Made by a program: the position numbers and the translations under genes. The notes under the pieces were generated by a model. It was given only the letters and a program-made list of their open reading frames with translations. It had not been told where the DNA came from and did no database searches. This document shows positions 25,184 to 35,466 of a DNA stretch of 64,000 nucleotides, piece by piece. The stretch is from Gammaproteobacteria bacterium (GTDB lineage: Bacteria; Pseudomonadota; Gammaproteobacteria; SZUA-152), in NCBI GenBank assembly GCA_029882975.1, contig JAOUJW010000006.1:1-64000 (forward strand), in the 5' to 3' direction. How positions within the stretch are numbered: position 1 is the first letter of the stretch; each line of letters begins with the position of its first letter.

Positions 25184-27088
25184 CTAAAATGCTAAGGTAT
25201 TACCGGCTGGTTGACAAGTCTCTTTTTGACCCAGGAATGAAACAATGGCAGCCATTATACCAGAATAATCCAGGCCGCACTCACTTAAGCACTCATCTCG
25301 GGTGCCATGTTCCACAAAAATATCCGGAATCCCCAGGTGTAATGTGGGAATAGCGAAGCCATTTTGCGCCAGACACTCGGCTATACCACTGCCGGCACCC
25401 CCGGAGATGGCGTTTTCTTCTACAGTCACCAAATGGTCATGAGACTGGGCCATTTCCAAGATTAATTCGTTGTCTAAGGGTTTGATAAAACGCATATTCA
25501 CCACCGTGGCATCCAGTTGTTCCGCCACTGCCAAAGCCGGTTCCACCATGCTGCCAAAGGCCAAGATGGCTGTTTTTACCCCTTTTCGGAGCAATTTGGC
25601 TTTGCCTATCGGTAGGGTACTAAGGGTGCGGGGTACGGGTGCTCCCGGTCCGGTGCCGCGAGGGTAGCGGACAGCGGCGGGGCCGCTGTGTTTGTATCCG
25701 GTTTGCAGCATTTGGCGGCATTCGTTTTCGTCAGCCGGTGCCATAATGAGCATATTGGGAATGCAGCGCAGGAAACTCAAATCAAAACTCCCTGCATGCG
25801 TGGGGCCATCCGGTCCCACCAGGCCGGCGCGATCAATCGCGAATAAAACCGGCAGGTTTTGTAGGGCGACATCGTGGACTAGTTGGTCATAGGCTCTTTG
25901 CAAGAAAGTGGAGTAAATAGCGACCACCGGTTTTAAGCCGTCGCAGGCCATGCCGGCTGCAATGGTAACGCTGTGTTGTTCCGCAATGCCGACGTCGAAA
26001 TAACGGTCTGGGTATTGTTCTGAGAAAGTCACCAGGCCCGAGCCTTCACGCATGGCCGGAGTGATGCCTACCAAATCGGGTTCGGAAGCCGCAGCATCGC
26101 AAATCCAATCACCAAAAATTTCGGTGTAGGTTTTTTGACTGCTTCCCGAGGCGGACATGCGTCCGGTTTGGGGGTCAAAGGAAGACACTCCGTGATAGGT
26201 GCAGGGATTATCCTCGGCAGGGGCAAACCCCTTTCCTTTCTTGGTTACCACGTGCAGAAACTGAGGGCCTTTGAGGGATTTGAGGTTTTGCAGCGTTACC
26301 ACTAAGGTTTCCAGGTCGTGTCCATCAACAGGGCCAATGTAGTTAAAGCCCAATTCTTCAAACAGGGTGCCGGGAATGACCATGCCCTTAACATGTTCCT
26401 CTGCGCGCCGGGCCAAAGCCCATACGCTGGGCATGTTGCCCAGTACTTTTTTACTGCCTTCTTTTACCGTGGAGTAAAACCGTCCCGATAATATCTTAGC
26501 CAGGTAGTTGGACAGCCCGCCTACATTAGGGGAGATGGACATATCGTTGTCGTTCAATATTACCAATACATTGGCATCCAACACTCCGGCATGGTTTAGG
26601 GCTTCAAAAGCCATACCTGCTGTCATAGCGCCATCGCCAATGATTGCGACTACTTTACGGTCCACTTGCGCGTGTTTGGCCGCCAAGGCCATGCCTAGAG
26701 CCGCGCTTATAGAGGTGCTGGAATGGCCCACCCCAAAGGTGTCGTATTCGCTTTCCTCTCGAGTGGGGAAGCCCACCAGGCCGCCTTTTTGACGCATGCT
26801 GTGCATGCGATCACGGCGCCCGGTCAGTATTTTGTGCGGATAACTCTGATGCCCCACGTCCCACACCAGGCGGTCATCGGGGGTGTTGAACACATAATGT
26901 AATGCTATGGTCAGCTCTACTGTACCCAAACCGGCTGCCAGATGTCCGCCGGTTTTACCGACCGAATCAATCAGAAAGCGACGTAATTCGTCAGCCAGTT
27001 GGGGTAATTGTTCAGGTTTACACTGGCGCAGGTCAGCGGGCGAATCGATGCCATGCAATAGCGGAAACAAAATTTGATCTTGGGACAT
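25184..27088 (-). CDS. dxs: 1-deoxy-D-xylulose-5-phosphate synthase
   Basis: The 634-aa protein is of full length. It shows the thiamine-diphosphate motif [18 protein letters not shown]...NDNDMSIS, the catalytic-region [27 protein letters not shown], and [15 protein letters not shown]. It condenses pyruvate and glyceraldehyde 3-phosphate, the first step of the MEP isoprenoid pathway, and its product also feeds thiamine and pyridoxal synthesis. It lies 58 bp downstream of ispA, following the widespread xseB-ispA-dxs order. Confidence 0.98.
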   Translation of the reverse strand: MSQDQILFPLLHGIDSPADLRQCKPEQLPQLADELRRFLIDSVGKTGGHLAAGLGTVELTIALHYVFNTPDDRLVWDVGHQSYPHKILTGRRDRMHSMRQKGGLVGFPTREESEYDTFGVGHSSTSISAALGMALAAKHAQVDRKVVAIIGDGAMTAGMAFEALNHAGVLDANVLVILNDNDMSISPNVGGLSNYLAKILSGRFYSTVKEGSKKVLGNMPSVWALARRAEEHVKGMVIPGTLFEELGFNYIGPVDGHDLETLVVTLQNLKSLKGPQFLHVVTKKGKGFAPAEDNPCTYHGVSSFDPQTGRMSASGSSQKTYTEIFGDWICDAAASEPDLVGITPAMREGSGLVTFSEQYPDRYFDVGIAEQHSVTIAAGMACDGLKPVVAIYSTFLQRAYDQLVHDVALQNLPVLFAIDRAGLVGPDGPTHAGSFDLSFLRCIPNMLIMAPADENECRQMLQTGYKHSGPAAVRYPRGTGPGAPVPRTLSTLPIGKAKLLRKGVKTAILAFGSMVEPALAVAEQLDATVVNMRFIKPLDNELILEMAQSHDHLVTVEENAISGGAGSGIAECLAQNGFAIPTLHLGIPDIFVEHGTRDECLSECGLDYSGIMAAIVSFLGQKETCQPAGNTLAF

Positions 27089-27146
27089 GGTTGCTAATTG
27101 TGCCTAATTAACTGCATATGGTCTATGTTTATGCCCATTTATGGGC

Positions 27147-28037
27147 CTAGTGGCGCCGGTCCACGATATATCCGGCGATCCCTCGCAAGGGATCGGCGCC
27201 AGTTCCGAATTTTTCCAGATTTTTCAGCGCCTCATCAATGAGCGATTGCGCCATGGTTTTTGCTTGCTCTAAGCCCATTATAGCTGGATAGGTGGGTTTG
27301 TTTTTGGCTTGGTCGGCCCCCTGGGTTTTACCTAAGGTGGCGGTGTCCGATTCCACATCCAAAATATCATCCTGAATTTGGAACGCCAGGCCGATGTATT
27401 GGGCGTAGCGATCCAAGGATTGTAATTGTTCGTTGTTGCATTTGTCACCGGTTAAAGCTCCCAGTACCACACTGGCACGGATCAGGGCTCCGGTTTTTTT
27501 GGAATGCATGGTTTTTAGTTGATCCAAACTGAGGTTTTTTCCCACCCCGTCCAGGTCTATAGCTTGGCCACCGGCCATGCCCAATGAGCCACTGGCTTGC
27601 GCCAGCGTGTGAATCATTTGCAGGCGTTTGCTCGGATTGTCGGGCATAAACGGGTCATTGGCCAGGCAGTCAAAAGCCAGTGTTTGCAGGGAGTCGCCGA
27701 CTAATAGGGCAGTGGCTTCATCATAGGCGATGTGGCAGGTGGGTTTGCCCCGACGCAAATCATCATCGTCCATGGCCGGTAAGTCATCGTGCACCAGGGA
27801 GTAAGCATGGATCAGTTCCAGCGCACAGGCGGGGGCGTCCAATTGTTCCGGCCTGGAATTGAATATACTACCGGAGGCATAGACCAATATGGCGCGAATG
27901 CGTTTGCCGCCACCCAGGGTGACATAACGCATGGCTTGGTGCAGCTTTTGTGGTGCCACGTCACTGCCGGGAAGGAGCCGCTCCAAGGCCTGTTCCACCC
28001 TTTGTTGGTGCTGTTGTAAAAACTCTTGCAGTGACAC
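27147..28037 (-). CDS. ispA: Farnesyl diphosphate synthase (polyprenyl synthetase)
   Basis: The 296-aa protein has the first Asp-rich motif DDLPAMDDDDLRRG with the upstream LELIHAYSLVHDD, the GGQAIDLDG segment, and the second Asp-rich motif QIQDDILD. The residues before the first motif fit a short-chain (C15) enzyme. It joins isopentenyl units into farnesyl diphosphate for quinones and undecaprenyl carriers. It is between xseB and dxs on one transcript. Confidence 0.96.
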   Translation of the reverse strand: MSLQEFLQQHQQRVEQALERLLPGSDVAPQKLHQAMRYVTLGGGKRIRAILVYASGSIFNSRPEQLDAPACALELIHAYSLVHDDLPAMDDDDLRRGKPTCHIAYDEATALLVGDSLQTLAFDCLANDPFMPDNPSKRLQMIHTLAQASGSLGMAGGQAIDLDGVGKNLSLDQLKTMHSKKTGALIRASVVLGALTGDKCNNEQLQSLDRYAQYIGLAFQIQDDILDVESDTATLGKTQGADQAKNKPTYPAIMGLEQAKTMAQSLIDEALKNLEKFGTGADPLRGIAGYIVDRRH

Positions 28038-28077
28038 GATTGAGACCTCTTTTCTTTATACTTATATTACTTTTATC

Positions 28078-28102
28078 TGCTTATGCTTATGCTTATGCTT
28101 CC
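28078..28102. repeat. Short hexamer tandem repeat at the xseB 3' end
   Basis: Four consecutive copies of TGCTTA (plus strand) span the xseB stop codon. On the coding strand they read GCATAA repeated, giving a series of in-frame stops. Expansion or contraction would leave the protein unaltered. Confidence 0.8.
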
Positions 28103-28335
28103 GGTTCCTGGAAGTCTTCCCCTTCAATGGGTTGCTTGGCGGTGAGAATTTTCACTTTTTGCTCAGCTTCCTGCAGTGCGTTTTGACAAGATCTGGTTAG
28201 TTCCACGCCTCGTTGAAAATATTCCAGGGATTGTTCCAGGGAAATATCCCCTTGCTCCATGGCTGAAACCAATGTCTCTAATTCTTCAATGGCTTCTTCA
28301 AAACCGGGTTTTTGGGTTTTTTTCTTTGCTGCCAT
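28093..28335 (-). CDS. xseB: Exodeoxyribonuclease VII small subunit
   Basis: The product is 80 aa from the ATG at 28335, with GAGG upstream; an earlier start at 28401 would be too long for the family. It has the conserved FEEAIEELETLVSAMEQGD and LEQSLEYFQRGVELTR helices that pack against XseA. ExoVII degrades single-stranded DNA from both ends. The large subunit xseA is in this window at 50.7 kb, not adjacent. First gene of the xseB-ispA-dxs-queD-folE2 group. Confidence 0.96.
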   Translation of the reverse strand: MAAKKKTQKPGFEEAIEELETLVSAMEQGDISLEQSLEYFQRGVELTRSCQNALQEAEQKVKILTAKQPIEGEDFQEPEA

Positions 28336-28546
28336 GTCGGTGTCCTCTACAATCTTAGGTATAACATATTGGCAATCGTAAAACCTTCCACACATTCGCA
28401 ATTTTTGACCTAAGATTATTATCGGGCTGCGACGTGTCAGGGAGCCGGGTAAGTTAACGCAGACACAGCGTCGTGGTCAAATAATATCAAAATTGTGCAG
28501 TGTCTACGGTCCGGACCGGATCGGGGTTGCGCCAACAGGCGGTTCC

Positions 28547-28565
28547 AATTAGACTAAGTCTAATT
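28547..28565. promoter_or_regulatory. Perfect 19-bp palindrome upstream of the rubrerythrin gene
   Basis: AATTAGACT-A-AGTCTAATT is a perfect 9-1-9 palindrome about 100 bp before the rubrerythrin ATG, just upstream of a possible promoter (TTGGGT near 28567, TAGAAT near 28600). It looks like the operator of a dimeric redox- or metal-sensing regulator. The regulator is not identified. Confidence 0.6.
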
Positions 28566-28662
28566 TGTTGGGTTTCGTAAATGGTCATTGCGGGGATAGA
28601 ATCAAGTAATGGTGCAATCAATTTTATGTGTAAAGAGTAGTCGTTGAATCAAGGAGATAATT

Positions 28663-29082
28663 ATGGAATTGAAGGGCAGTAAAACAGAACAGAATTTAAA
28701 AGATGCATTTGCAGGTGAGTCTCAGGCAAATCGTCGCTACCTTTACTTTGCCGCCAAAGCGGATGTGGAAGGCTACAATGATGTTGCCAGTGTGTTCCGT
28801 TCCACTGCTGAAGGGGAAACAGGGCATGCTCACGGACATTTGGAATATTTGGAAAGTGTTGGCGATCCAGCCACCGGATTACCCATTGGTAAAACCGAAG
28901 ACAACCTTAAAGCCGCGGTAGCCGGTGAAACCCACGAGTACACAGATATGTATCCGGGGATGGCAAAGATGGCGCGGGAAGAAGGTTTTGATGAAATCGC
29001 TGACTGGTTTGAAACTCTAGCCAAAGCCGAGCGTTCTCACGCCAATCGGTTTCAAAAAGAGCTGGATAATATTAAAGACTAA
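28663..29082 (+). CDS. Rubrerythrin-type diiron protein without rubredoxin domain
   Basis: The 139-aa four-helix protein carries the ferritin-like diiron ligands: [35 protein letters not shown] and [10 protein letters not shown]. The C-terminal rubredoxin domain of classic rubrerythrin is missing. Proteins of this type reduce hydrogen peroxide in the cytoplasm. AAGGAG precedes the ATG. It begins a cluster with an Fe-S protein and a DUF3501 protein, an arrangement I know from many proteobacteria; the Fe-S protein may supply electrons. Confidence 0.92.
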   Translation: MELKGSKTEQNLKDAFAGESQANRRYLYFAAKADVEGYNDVASVFRSTAEGETGHAHGHLEYLESVGDPATGLPIGKTEDNLKAAVAGETHEYTDMYPGMAKMAREEGFDEIADWFETLAKAERSHANRFQKELDNIKD

Positions 29083-29187
29083 TCGTTCATCAACGGTGAA
29101 CGTAGGGGGCCGGGGTAGCCGACAAGGCATATCTTGCCGGGTTTTTCCCGGTCCTGTGTTTTTGATCCGTGGTAATGGAGTTTTGTA

Positions 29188-30522
29188 ATGCGCGAAGGAA
29201 GCCTGGAAGCCCCAATCCGACATCCTATCCCCTGGCATACATCGGAATATTACGACGAAGGCGCACTGTTCAAGGAGCTGGAGCGGGTGTACGACATCTG
29301 TCACGGCTGTCGTCGTTGTTTCAATCTTTGTCATGCCTTCCCCACCTTATTTGATTTGGTGGATGAATCCGAGTCCATGGAAGTCGACGGCGTGGACAAG
29401 CAAGATTTTTGGAAAGTGGTGGATCATTGTTACCTGTGTGACATGTGTTATATGAGCAAATGCCCTTATGTTCCACCGCACGAATGGAATCTTGATTTTC
29501 CCCATTTAATGCTGCGTGCCAAGGCCGTACGCTATAAAGCCAAAGGTGTATCCTTCCGTGACCGCATGCTGGCGGCTACTGACCGTATGGGGCGCTTGCT
29601 GTCCAATCCGGTGTTGGCGCCTTTAGTTAACTTGGCGAACAAAATCCCGTTTATGCGTTCTTTGACTCAGGCGTTGCTGGGGGTCCATGTGGGTGCTGTT
29701 TTGCCCCCTTATGCCTCCAAACGTTTTTCCACAATGGCCAAAACCCTTCGAACGCGAGTCGAGCAGCAAGCTGCGGAGGTGCAGCGCAAAGTCGTTTTGT
29801 TTACCACCTGCTATGCCAATTACAACAAGCCGGAATTGGCGCAGGATTTGGTGCGGGTATTTAAACACAACGATGTTGCTGTTACTGTAGAGTATGAGCA
29901 ATGTTGTGGTATGCCCAGTCTGGAGTTGGGTGACTTGGCGGCTGTACAAAAGGCTAAAGACGCCAATTTAAAGAAGTTGCTGCTATGGGTGGAGCAAGGT
30001 TGGGATATTGTGGCTCCCGTTCCCTCATGTGTTTTGATGTTCAAGCAGGAACTGCCGCTGATGTTTCCCGAAGATGCTGATTTGGCCATAGTGAGTCGGG
30101 CGGTATACGATCCCTTTGAATATTTAATGCGCTTACATGGCGACAATCAGTTGAAAACCGATTTCAAGAAAAAATTGGGTAAAATTGCTTACCATAGCGC
30201 CTGTCATTTGCGGGTGCAGAACATGGGCTGGAAGACCAAACAAGTGTTGGAGTTAGTGCAAGGCACTCACGTTGAATTGATAGAGCGTTGCTCCGGCCAT
30301 GACGGTACGTATGCTGTTAAAGTGGAGTTTCATAAAACATCCAAAAAGCTGTGTAAACCGGTGGTGAATAAAGTCAAAGGCTTGAAACCGGATTTCTATA
30401 GCAGTGATTGTCCCATGGCGGGAGATCACATCAGTAACGGGTTGGACAATGGGAGCAAAGCAGCTCACCCCTTGACATTATTGCGTCGAGCGTATGGAAT
30501 GAAATCAAGCGACCCTATTTAA
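29188..30522 (+). CDS. GlpC/HdrD-like (4Fe-4S) oxidoreductase
   Basis: The 444-aa protein has two ferredoxin-like clusters, CHGCRRCFNLCHAFP and CYLCDMCYMSKCPYVPPH. Two later Cys-rich (CCG-type) segments, YEQCCGMPSLELG and YHSACHLRVQN...CSGHDG, occur in heterodisulfide-reductase subunits and GlpC. There is no membrane segment. It probably moves electrons between a quinone- or thiol-linked donor and the rubrerythrin encoded 106 bp upstream. DUF3501 follows 24 bp downstream. The electron partner is inferred from gene order. Confidence 0.88.
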   Translation: MREGSLEAPIRHPIPWHTSEYYDEGALFKELERVYDICHGCRRCFNLCHAFPTLFDLVDESESMEVDGVDKQDFWKVVDHCYLCDMCYMSKCPYVPPHEWNLDFPHLMLRAKAVRYKAKGVSFRDRMLAATDRMGRLLSNPVLAPLVNLANKIPFMRSLTQALLGVHVGAVLPPYASKRFSTMAKTLRTRVEQQAAEVQRKVVLFTTCYANYNKPELAQDLVRVFKHNDVAVTVEYEQCCGMPSLELGDLAAVQKAKDANLKKLLLWVEQGWDIVAPVPSCVLMFKQELPLMFPEDADLAIVSRAVYDPFEYLMRLHGDNQLKTDFKKKLGKIAYHSACHLRVQNMGWKTKQVLELVQGTHVELIERCSGHDGTYAVKVEFHKTSKKLCKPVVNKVKGLKPDFYSSDCPMAGDHISNGLDNGSKAAHPLTLLRRAYGMKSSDPI

Positions 30523-30546
30523 CGATCGATAGAACGGCAGTACATT

Positions 30547-31131
30547 ATGGAAAAATTGACCCGAGCTTCCTTGCTGTCACTGGAAGAATACGCGCAACAG
30601 CGCAGTGTTTTTCGACAAAAGGTGATAGACCACAAAAAAAATCGTCAAGTCCCGCTAGGCCCCCATTTGACACTGTATTTTGAAGACCAATTGACTATGC
30701 AGTACCAAGTTCAGGAAATGTTGCGAGTGGAACGCATTTTCGAGGCTGAGGGTATTGCTGAGGAGTTGGATGTGTACAACCCTTTGATCCCTGATGGAAG
30801 CAATTGGAAAGCGACGATGATGTTGGAATACGCGGATGTTTCCCAGCGTCAGGCGGCTTTGGCACAGTTGGTGGGTGTTGAGGAAAAAGTTTGGGTTCAA
30901 GTCCATGGCTACGACAAAGTGTATGCGCTGGCCGATGAGGACCTGGAGCGTAGTGATGCCAATAAAACCTCGGCGGTACACTTTATGCGCTTTGAATTGA
31001 CAGCGTCCATGTGTGCGGCTGCGAAGCAAGGCGCTGGTCTGACCATGGGGGTGGAGCATCCCGATTACACGCATACACTGAATGCGGTGCCTGAAAATAT
31101 AGCAAAATCCCTGGTTTCCGACCTGGATTGA
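30547..31131 (+). CDS. DUF3501 family protein
   Basis: This 194-aa protein is typical of DUF3501 and contains KKNRQVPLGPHLTLYFEDQ, then TMQYQVQEMLRVERI and YNPLIPDGSNWKATMM. The family has no established function but regularly follows rubrerythrin and the Fe-S oxidoreductase, as here. The segment SAVHFMRFELT suggests a metal or cofactor site, but this is a guess. No signal peptide or membrane helix is visible. Confidence 0.85.
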   Translation: MEKLTRASLLSLEEYAQQRSVFRQKVIDHKKNRQVPLGPHLTLYFEDQLTMQYQVQEMLRVERIFEAEGIAEELDVYNPLIPDGSNWKATMMLEYADVSQRQAALAQLVGVEEKVWVQVHGYDKVYALADEDLERSDANKTSAVHFMRFELTASMCAAAKQGAGLTMGVEHPDYTHTLNAVPENIAKSLVSDLD

Positions 31132-31323
31132 TCCCTGAATTCCGCTCGCAACCTTTTTCAAGTCAATGTAAACTCCACACTGCGGTTGCGGGTGACCGGG
31201 GGATTCTTGCGGTAGTCCAATGTTTACGGCACCGTGTGCGCCGGACGCGCGGCGGAAAACTCACAACAATACGGAACCTTTTCGGGATCGGGAATTATCG
31301 GGAAATAGTTGGAACCATAAAGT

Positions 31324-33207
31324 ATGAGTAAATACGATGCATCTTCCATAGAGGTACTCAGTGGTCTGGAACCCGTGCGCAAGCGCCCGGGGATGTACAC
31401 CCAGACAGATCGCCCCAACCATCTGGCGCAAGAGGTCATTGATAACAGTGTCGATGAGGCCATAGCGGGGTTCGCTAAAAAAATAGAAGTGATTTTGCAC
31501 AAGGACGGTTCCCTCTCAGTCAGTGATGATGGCCGTGGTATGCCGGTGGATATTCACCCGGAAGAGGGGATCAGCGGTGTGGAGCTGATTTTTACCCGAC
31601 TGCATGCCGGGGGTAAGTTTTCCAACAAAAACTACCAGTTCTCCGGTGGTTTACACGGTGTGGGTGTTTCGGTTGTCAACGCCTTATCCAAGCAGCTGGA
31701 TGTTTGGGTCAGGCGTAATGGCAAGGAATACAATATGGCTTTTGCCAACGGCGATAAAAAGTCTGAGTTGGAAGTGGTCGGTAGTGTAGGTAAGCGTACC
31801 ACCGGCACGACCGTGCGTTTCTGGCCCAACACCAAATATTTTGACAGTCCCAAGTTTTCCATTCCCCGATTAAAACATATATTACGTGCCAAAGCGGTGT
31901 TGTGCTCCGGTTTAACCATGACGTTTACCGATGAGAAAACTCAAGAAGAACAACAGTGGTACTATGAAGATGGCTTGTCCAGTTATCTTCTGGACGAACT
32001 AAAAGGATTTGAGGTTTTACCGGACGAGCCTTTCATAGGTTCCATGGCAGGCAACACCGAAGCGGTGGACTGGGCCGTGCTGTGGTTGCCGGAAGGCGGC
32101 GAAGCAGTAACCGAAGGTTATGTGAACCTCATTCCCACCGCACAGGGAGGGACGCACGTTAATGGATTGCGTTCCGGATTGACGGATGCCGTGCGGGAGT
32201 TTTGCGAGATAAGAAACTTATTACCACGAGGTATAAAAATCACCCCGGATGATGTTTGGGAGAAAGTCAGTTTTGTGTTATCCGTAAAACTGGAAGATCC
32301 ACAGTTTTCAGGGCAAACCAAAGAACGCCTGTCCTCACGTGAATGTGCACCGTTTGTATCCGGCGTGACTAAGGATGCTTTTTCATTGTGGTTAAACCAG
32401 CATGTGGAATTAGGCGAACGAATCGCCGAACTTGCTATTAGCAGCGCCCAAAGTCGTCAACGTGCCGGAAAAAAAGTAGCACGGAAAAAAATCACGCAAG
32501 GGCCGGCACTGCCAGGTAAGTTGGCTGACTGTACAACCCAAGATCCGGAGCGCGGTGAATTGTTCCTGGTGGAAGGGGATTCCGCAGGAGGTTCCGCCAA
32601 GCAGGCGCGGGACAAAGAATTTCAGGCCATTATGCCTCTTCGCGGTAAGATTTTAAATACCTGGGAAGTGGATCCGGCGCAGGTGCTGGGATCCCAAGAG
32701 GTGCACGATATTGCGGTGGCTATCGGGGTTGATCCCGGCTCTAACGATTTGAGCGGCTTGCGTTACAGTAAGGTGTGTGTCCTGGCGGATGCGGATTCGG
32801 ATGGTGCTCATATCGCCACTTTGCTTTGTGCCTTGTTTTTAAGACACTTCCGTGATTTGGTGGATAACGGCCATGTTTATATAGCCATGCCACCTTTGTA
32901 TCGTATAGATGTGGGTAAAGAGGTGTTTTACGCTTTGGACGAGGCGGAAAAACAAGGGGTGTTGGATCGTATTGCCGCTGAAAACAAACGTGGCAAAGTC
33001 AATGTACAGCGTTTCAAAGGTTTGGGTGAGATGAATCCTCTGCAATTGAGGGAAACCACTTTAGCACCGGACACACGGCGTTTGGTGCAGTTGGTGGTCA
33101 GCAAAGGCGATAACACTAACCAAATAGTGGATATGCTTCTGGCAAAAAAACGAGCAGCCGATCGGAAAAAATGGCTGGAACAAAAAGGCGACAGGGCTGA
33201 GGTATAA
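31324..33207 (+). CDS. parE: DNA topoisomerase IV subunit B
   Basis: The 627-aa protein is of ParE length. It has the GHKL ATP site (EVIDNSVDEA, DDGRGMPVD, GGLHGVGVSVVNA), the QTKERLSS element, and the TOPRIM motifs EGDSAGGSAKQARD, PLRGKILN and DADSDGAHI. With ParC it decatenates daughter chromosomes. The shortness relative to GyrB and the ParC partner immediately downstream (ATG directly after the TAA) identify it as ParE. Confidence 0.97.
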   Translation: MSKYDASSIEVLSGLEPVRKRPGMYTQTDRPNHLAQEVIDNSVDEAIAGFAKKIEVILHKDGSLSVSDDGRGMPVDIHPEEGISGVELIFTRLHAGGKFSNKNYQFSGGLHGVGVSVVNALSKQLDVWVRRNGKEYNMAFANGDKKSELEVVGSVGKRTTGTTVRFWPNTKYFDSPKFSIPRLKHILRAKAVLCSGLTMTFTDEKTQEEQQWYYEDGLSSYLLDELKGFEVLPDEPFIGSMAGNTEAVDWAVLWLPEGGEAVTEGYVNLIPTAQGGTHVNGLRSGLTDAVREFCEIRNLLPRGIKITPDDVWEKVSFVLSVKLEDPQFSGQTKERLSSRECAPFVSGVTKDAFSLWLNQHVELGERIAELAISSAQSRQRAGKKVARKKITQGPALPGKLADCTTQDPERGELFLVEGDSAGGSAKQARDKEFQAIMPLRGKILNTWEVDPAQVLGSQEVHDIAVAIGVDPGSNDLSGLRYSKVCVLADADSDGAHIATLLCALFLRHFRDLVDNGHVYIAMPPLYRIDVGKEVFYALDEAEKQGVLDRIAAENKRGKVNVQRFKGLGEMNPLQLRETTLAPDTRRLVQLVVSKGDNTNQIVDMLLAKKRAADRKKWLEQKGDRAEV

Positions 33208-35463
33208 ATGAGCGAAACTATTAACTATGAAGGTATAGAACAGCTTCCCTTAAAAGAATTTACAGAAAATGCGTATTTGAACTACTCCATGTACGTTATT
33301 CTGGATCGGGCCCTGCCTTACATCGGCGATGGTCTCAAACCGGTGCAGCGACGTATTATATACGCAATGTCGGAGTTGGGCTTGTCCTCATCGGCCAAAT
33401 ACAAAAAATCTGCCCGCACTGTCGGGGACGTCTTGGGTAAGTTTCATCCTCATGGGGATTCCGCCTGTTACGAAGCCATGGTGCTCATGGCTCAGTCTTT
33501 TTCCTATCGCTATCCGCTGATTGACGGTCAGGGTAATTTTGGTGCTCCGGATGACCCCAAGTCCTTTGCGGCGATGCGTTATACCGAATCGCGGTTGTCC
33601 AAATTTGCGCAGGTGTTGTTGTCTGAGATCGGGCTTGGAACTGTGGACTGGGTGCCAAACTTTGACGGCACTTTGCGTGAACCGTCTATTTTACCGGCAC
33701 GGTTACCCCACGTACTGCTCAATGGTACCACCGGCATTGCTGTGGGTATGGCCACCGATATTCCTCCGCATAATGTAAAGGAAGTGACATCGGCCTGTAT
33801 TCGGTTGTTGGAGCAACCCAAAGCCACAGTGGCAGAGTTATGTGAACACATTAAAGGCCCGGATTACCCTACGGGTGCGGAAATTATTACTCCGCCGGAG
33901 GACCTGTTAGCCATGTACGAGACCGGCAACGGCAGTGTACGGATGCGGGCAAAATGGGAAAGGGAAGGGAGTGATATTGTCATTACGGATTTACCACATC
34001 AGGTTTCCGGGTCACGTCTGCTGGAGCAATTAGCAGCACAAATGCAAGCGAAGAAGCTGCCTATGATCGAAGACTTGCGTGACGAGTCGGATCATGAAAA
34101 TCCAACACGATTGGTTATTGTGCCTCGCTCTAATCGAGTTGATGCACAACAACTCATGTCGCACTTATTTGCCACTACCGATTTAGAGAAAAACTATCGC
34201 GTTAATATTAATGTGATTGGCCTGAATGGCAGACCGCAAGTGAAAGACTTGCGAACTCTGTTAAAGGAGTGGTTGGAGTATCGAACCGATACGGTTAGGC
34301 GTCGCTTGCAGTTTCGGTTGGATAAAGTTATTGCCAGGCTGCACATATTGGAAGGTTTGTTAATAGCGTTTCTTAATATTGATGAAGTTATTCATATTAT
34401 TCGCACCGAAGATAACCCCAAACCGGTGCTGATGAAACGCTTTAAGATCAGTGATGAACAGGCCGAAGCTATTCTGGAACTAAAATTACGTCACCTGGCG
34501 AAGCTGGAGGAGATGAAAATTCGTGGTGAACAGGATGAGCTGAGTGAGGAACGTGATTATCTTGAAAAAACACTGGGTTCCGCACAACGATTGAAGACGT
34601 TAATTCGCAATGAGCTTATGGCCGATGCCGAGGCGTATGGGGATGATCGCCGCTCGCCCATCGTGGCCCGGGAAGCCGCTCAGGCGATAGATCAGACCAG
34701 TTTGATCAGCGCAGAATCCATTACCGTTGTAATGTCTAAAAACGGATGGGTGCGAGCGGCCAAGGGACATGAAGTGGACGCCACATCGTTAAACTACAAG
34801 TCCGGTGATCAGTTTATGGCCGCGGCGCGGGGACGTAGCAACCAGTCGGTCATTTTTATGGACAGCACCGGGCGAACCTATGCCATTGCGGCCCATACCC
34901 TGCCATCAGCGCGAGGCCAGGGTGAGCCTTTAACCGGTCGGGTGAACCCTCCTGCGGGTGCGTCCTTTGTAGCGGCCATGATGGCCACTCCCGACAACAA
35001 ATACTTGCTGGCCAGTGATGCCGGTTTTGGGTTTATCTGTAACATAGAAGATCTGGGTACCAAGAACAAAGCCGGCAAAGCCTCTCTCAATGTACCGAAG
35101 GGTTCACGCGCATTGGCTGCGCAATTGATTACCTCTTTGGAAACCGACCGGGTAGCGGCGGTAACGAATTTGGGTAAAATGCTGATTATTCCTGTCTCCG
35201 AATTGCCTGCGTTAGCCAAAGGTAAGGGGATTAAAATCATTAATATACCCTCGGCAAAGAGCAGCAGTCGGGAAGAGTACGTGGTTGCTGCCGTAGTGTT
35301 ACCGCAGGGGGCTACCTTAACGATTCACGCCGGCAAGCGCCACACTACCATCAAGGAAGAAGACCTGGCCCATTATGTGGGCGAGCGGGCTCAACGTGGT
35401 CATAAACTGCCTCGGGGTTTACAGAAAGTGGATTTCGTTACGGTCAATTTACCGCAGGAATAA
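33208..35463 (+). CDS. parC: DNA topoisomerase IV subunit A
   Basis: The 751-aa protein has the winged-helix catalytic segment with active-site Tyr in [15 protein letters not shown]. The quinolone-region motif [15 protein letters not shown] and [17 protein letters not shown] are also present. A beta-pinwheel C-terminal domain follows. It cuts and rejoins DNA in topoisomerase IV. It abuts parE with no spacer, and the next ORF begins 3 bp after its stop using an AGGA located inside the parC end, so the three genes are probably co-translated. Confidence 0.97.
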   Translation: MSETINYEGIEQLPLKEFTENAYLNYSMYVILDRALPYIGDGLKPVQRRIIYAMSELGLSSSAKYKKSARTVGDVLGKFHPHGDSACYEAMVLMAQSFSYRYPLIDGQGNFGAPDDPKSFAAMRYTESRLSKFAQVLLSEIGLGTVDWVPNFDGTLREPSILPARLPHVLLNGTTGIAVGMATDIPPHNVKEVTSACIRLLEQPKATVAELCEHIKGPDYPTGAEIITPPEDLLAMYETGNGSVRMRAKWEREGSDIVITDLPHQVSGSRLLEQLAAQMQAKKLPMIEDLRDESDHENPTRLVIVPRSNRVDAQQLMSHLFATTDLEKNYRVNINVIGLNGRPQVKDLRTLLKEWLEYRTDTVRRRLQFRLDKVIARLHILEGLLIAFLNIDEVIHIIRTEDNPKPVLMKRFKISDEQAEAILELKLRHLAKLEEMKIRGEQDELSEERDYLEKTLGSAQRLKTLIRNELMADAEAYGDDRRSPIVAREAAQAIDQTSLISAESITVVMSKNGWVRAAKGHEVDATSLNYKSGDQFMAAARGRSNQSVIFMDSTGRTYAIAAHTLPSARGQGEPLTGRVNPPAGASFVAAMMATPDNKYLLASDAGFGFICNIEDLGTKNKAGKASLNVPKGSRALAAQLITSLETDRVAAVTNLGKMLIIPVSELPALAKGKGIKIINIPSAKSSSREEYVVAAVVLPQGATLTIHAGKRHTTIKEEDLAHYVGERAQRGHKLPRGLQKVDFVTVNLPQE

Positions 35464-35466
35464 ATT

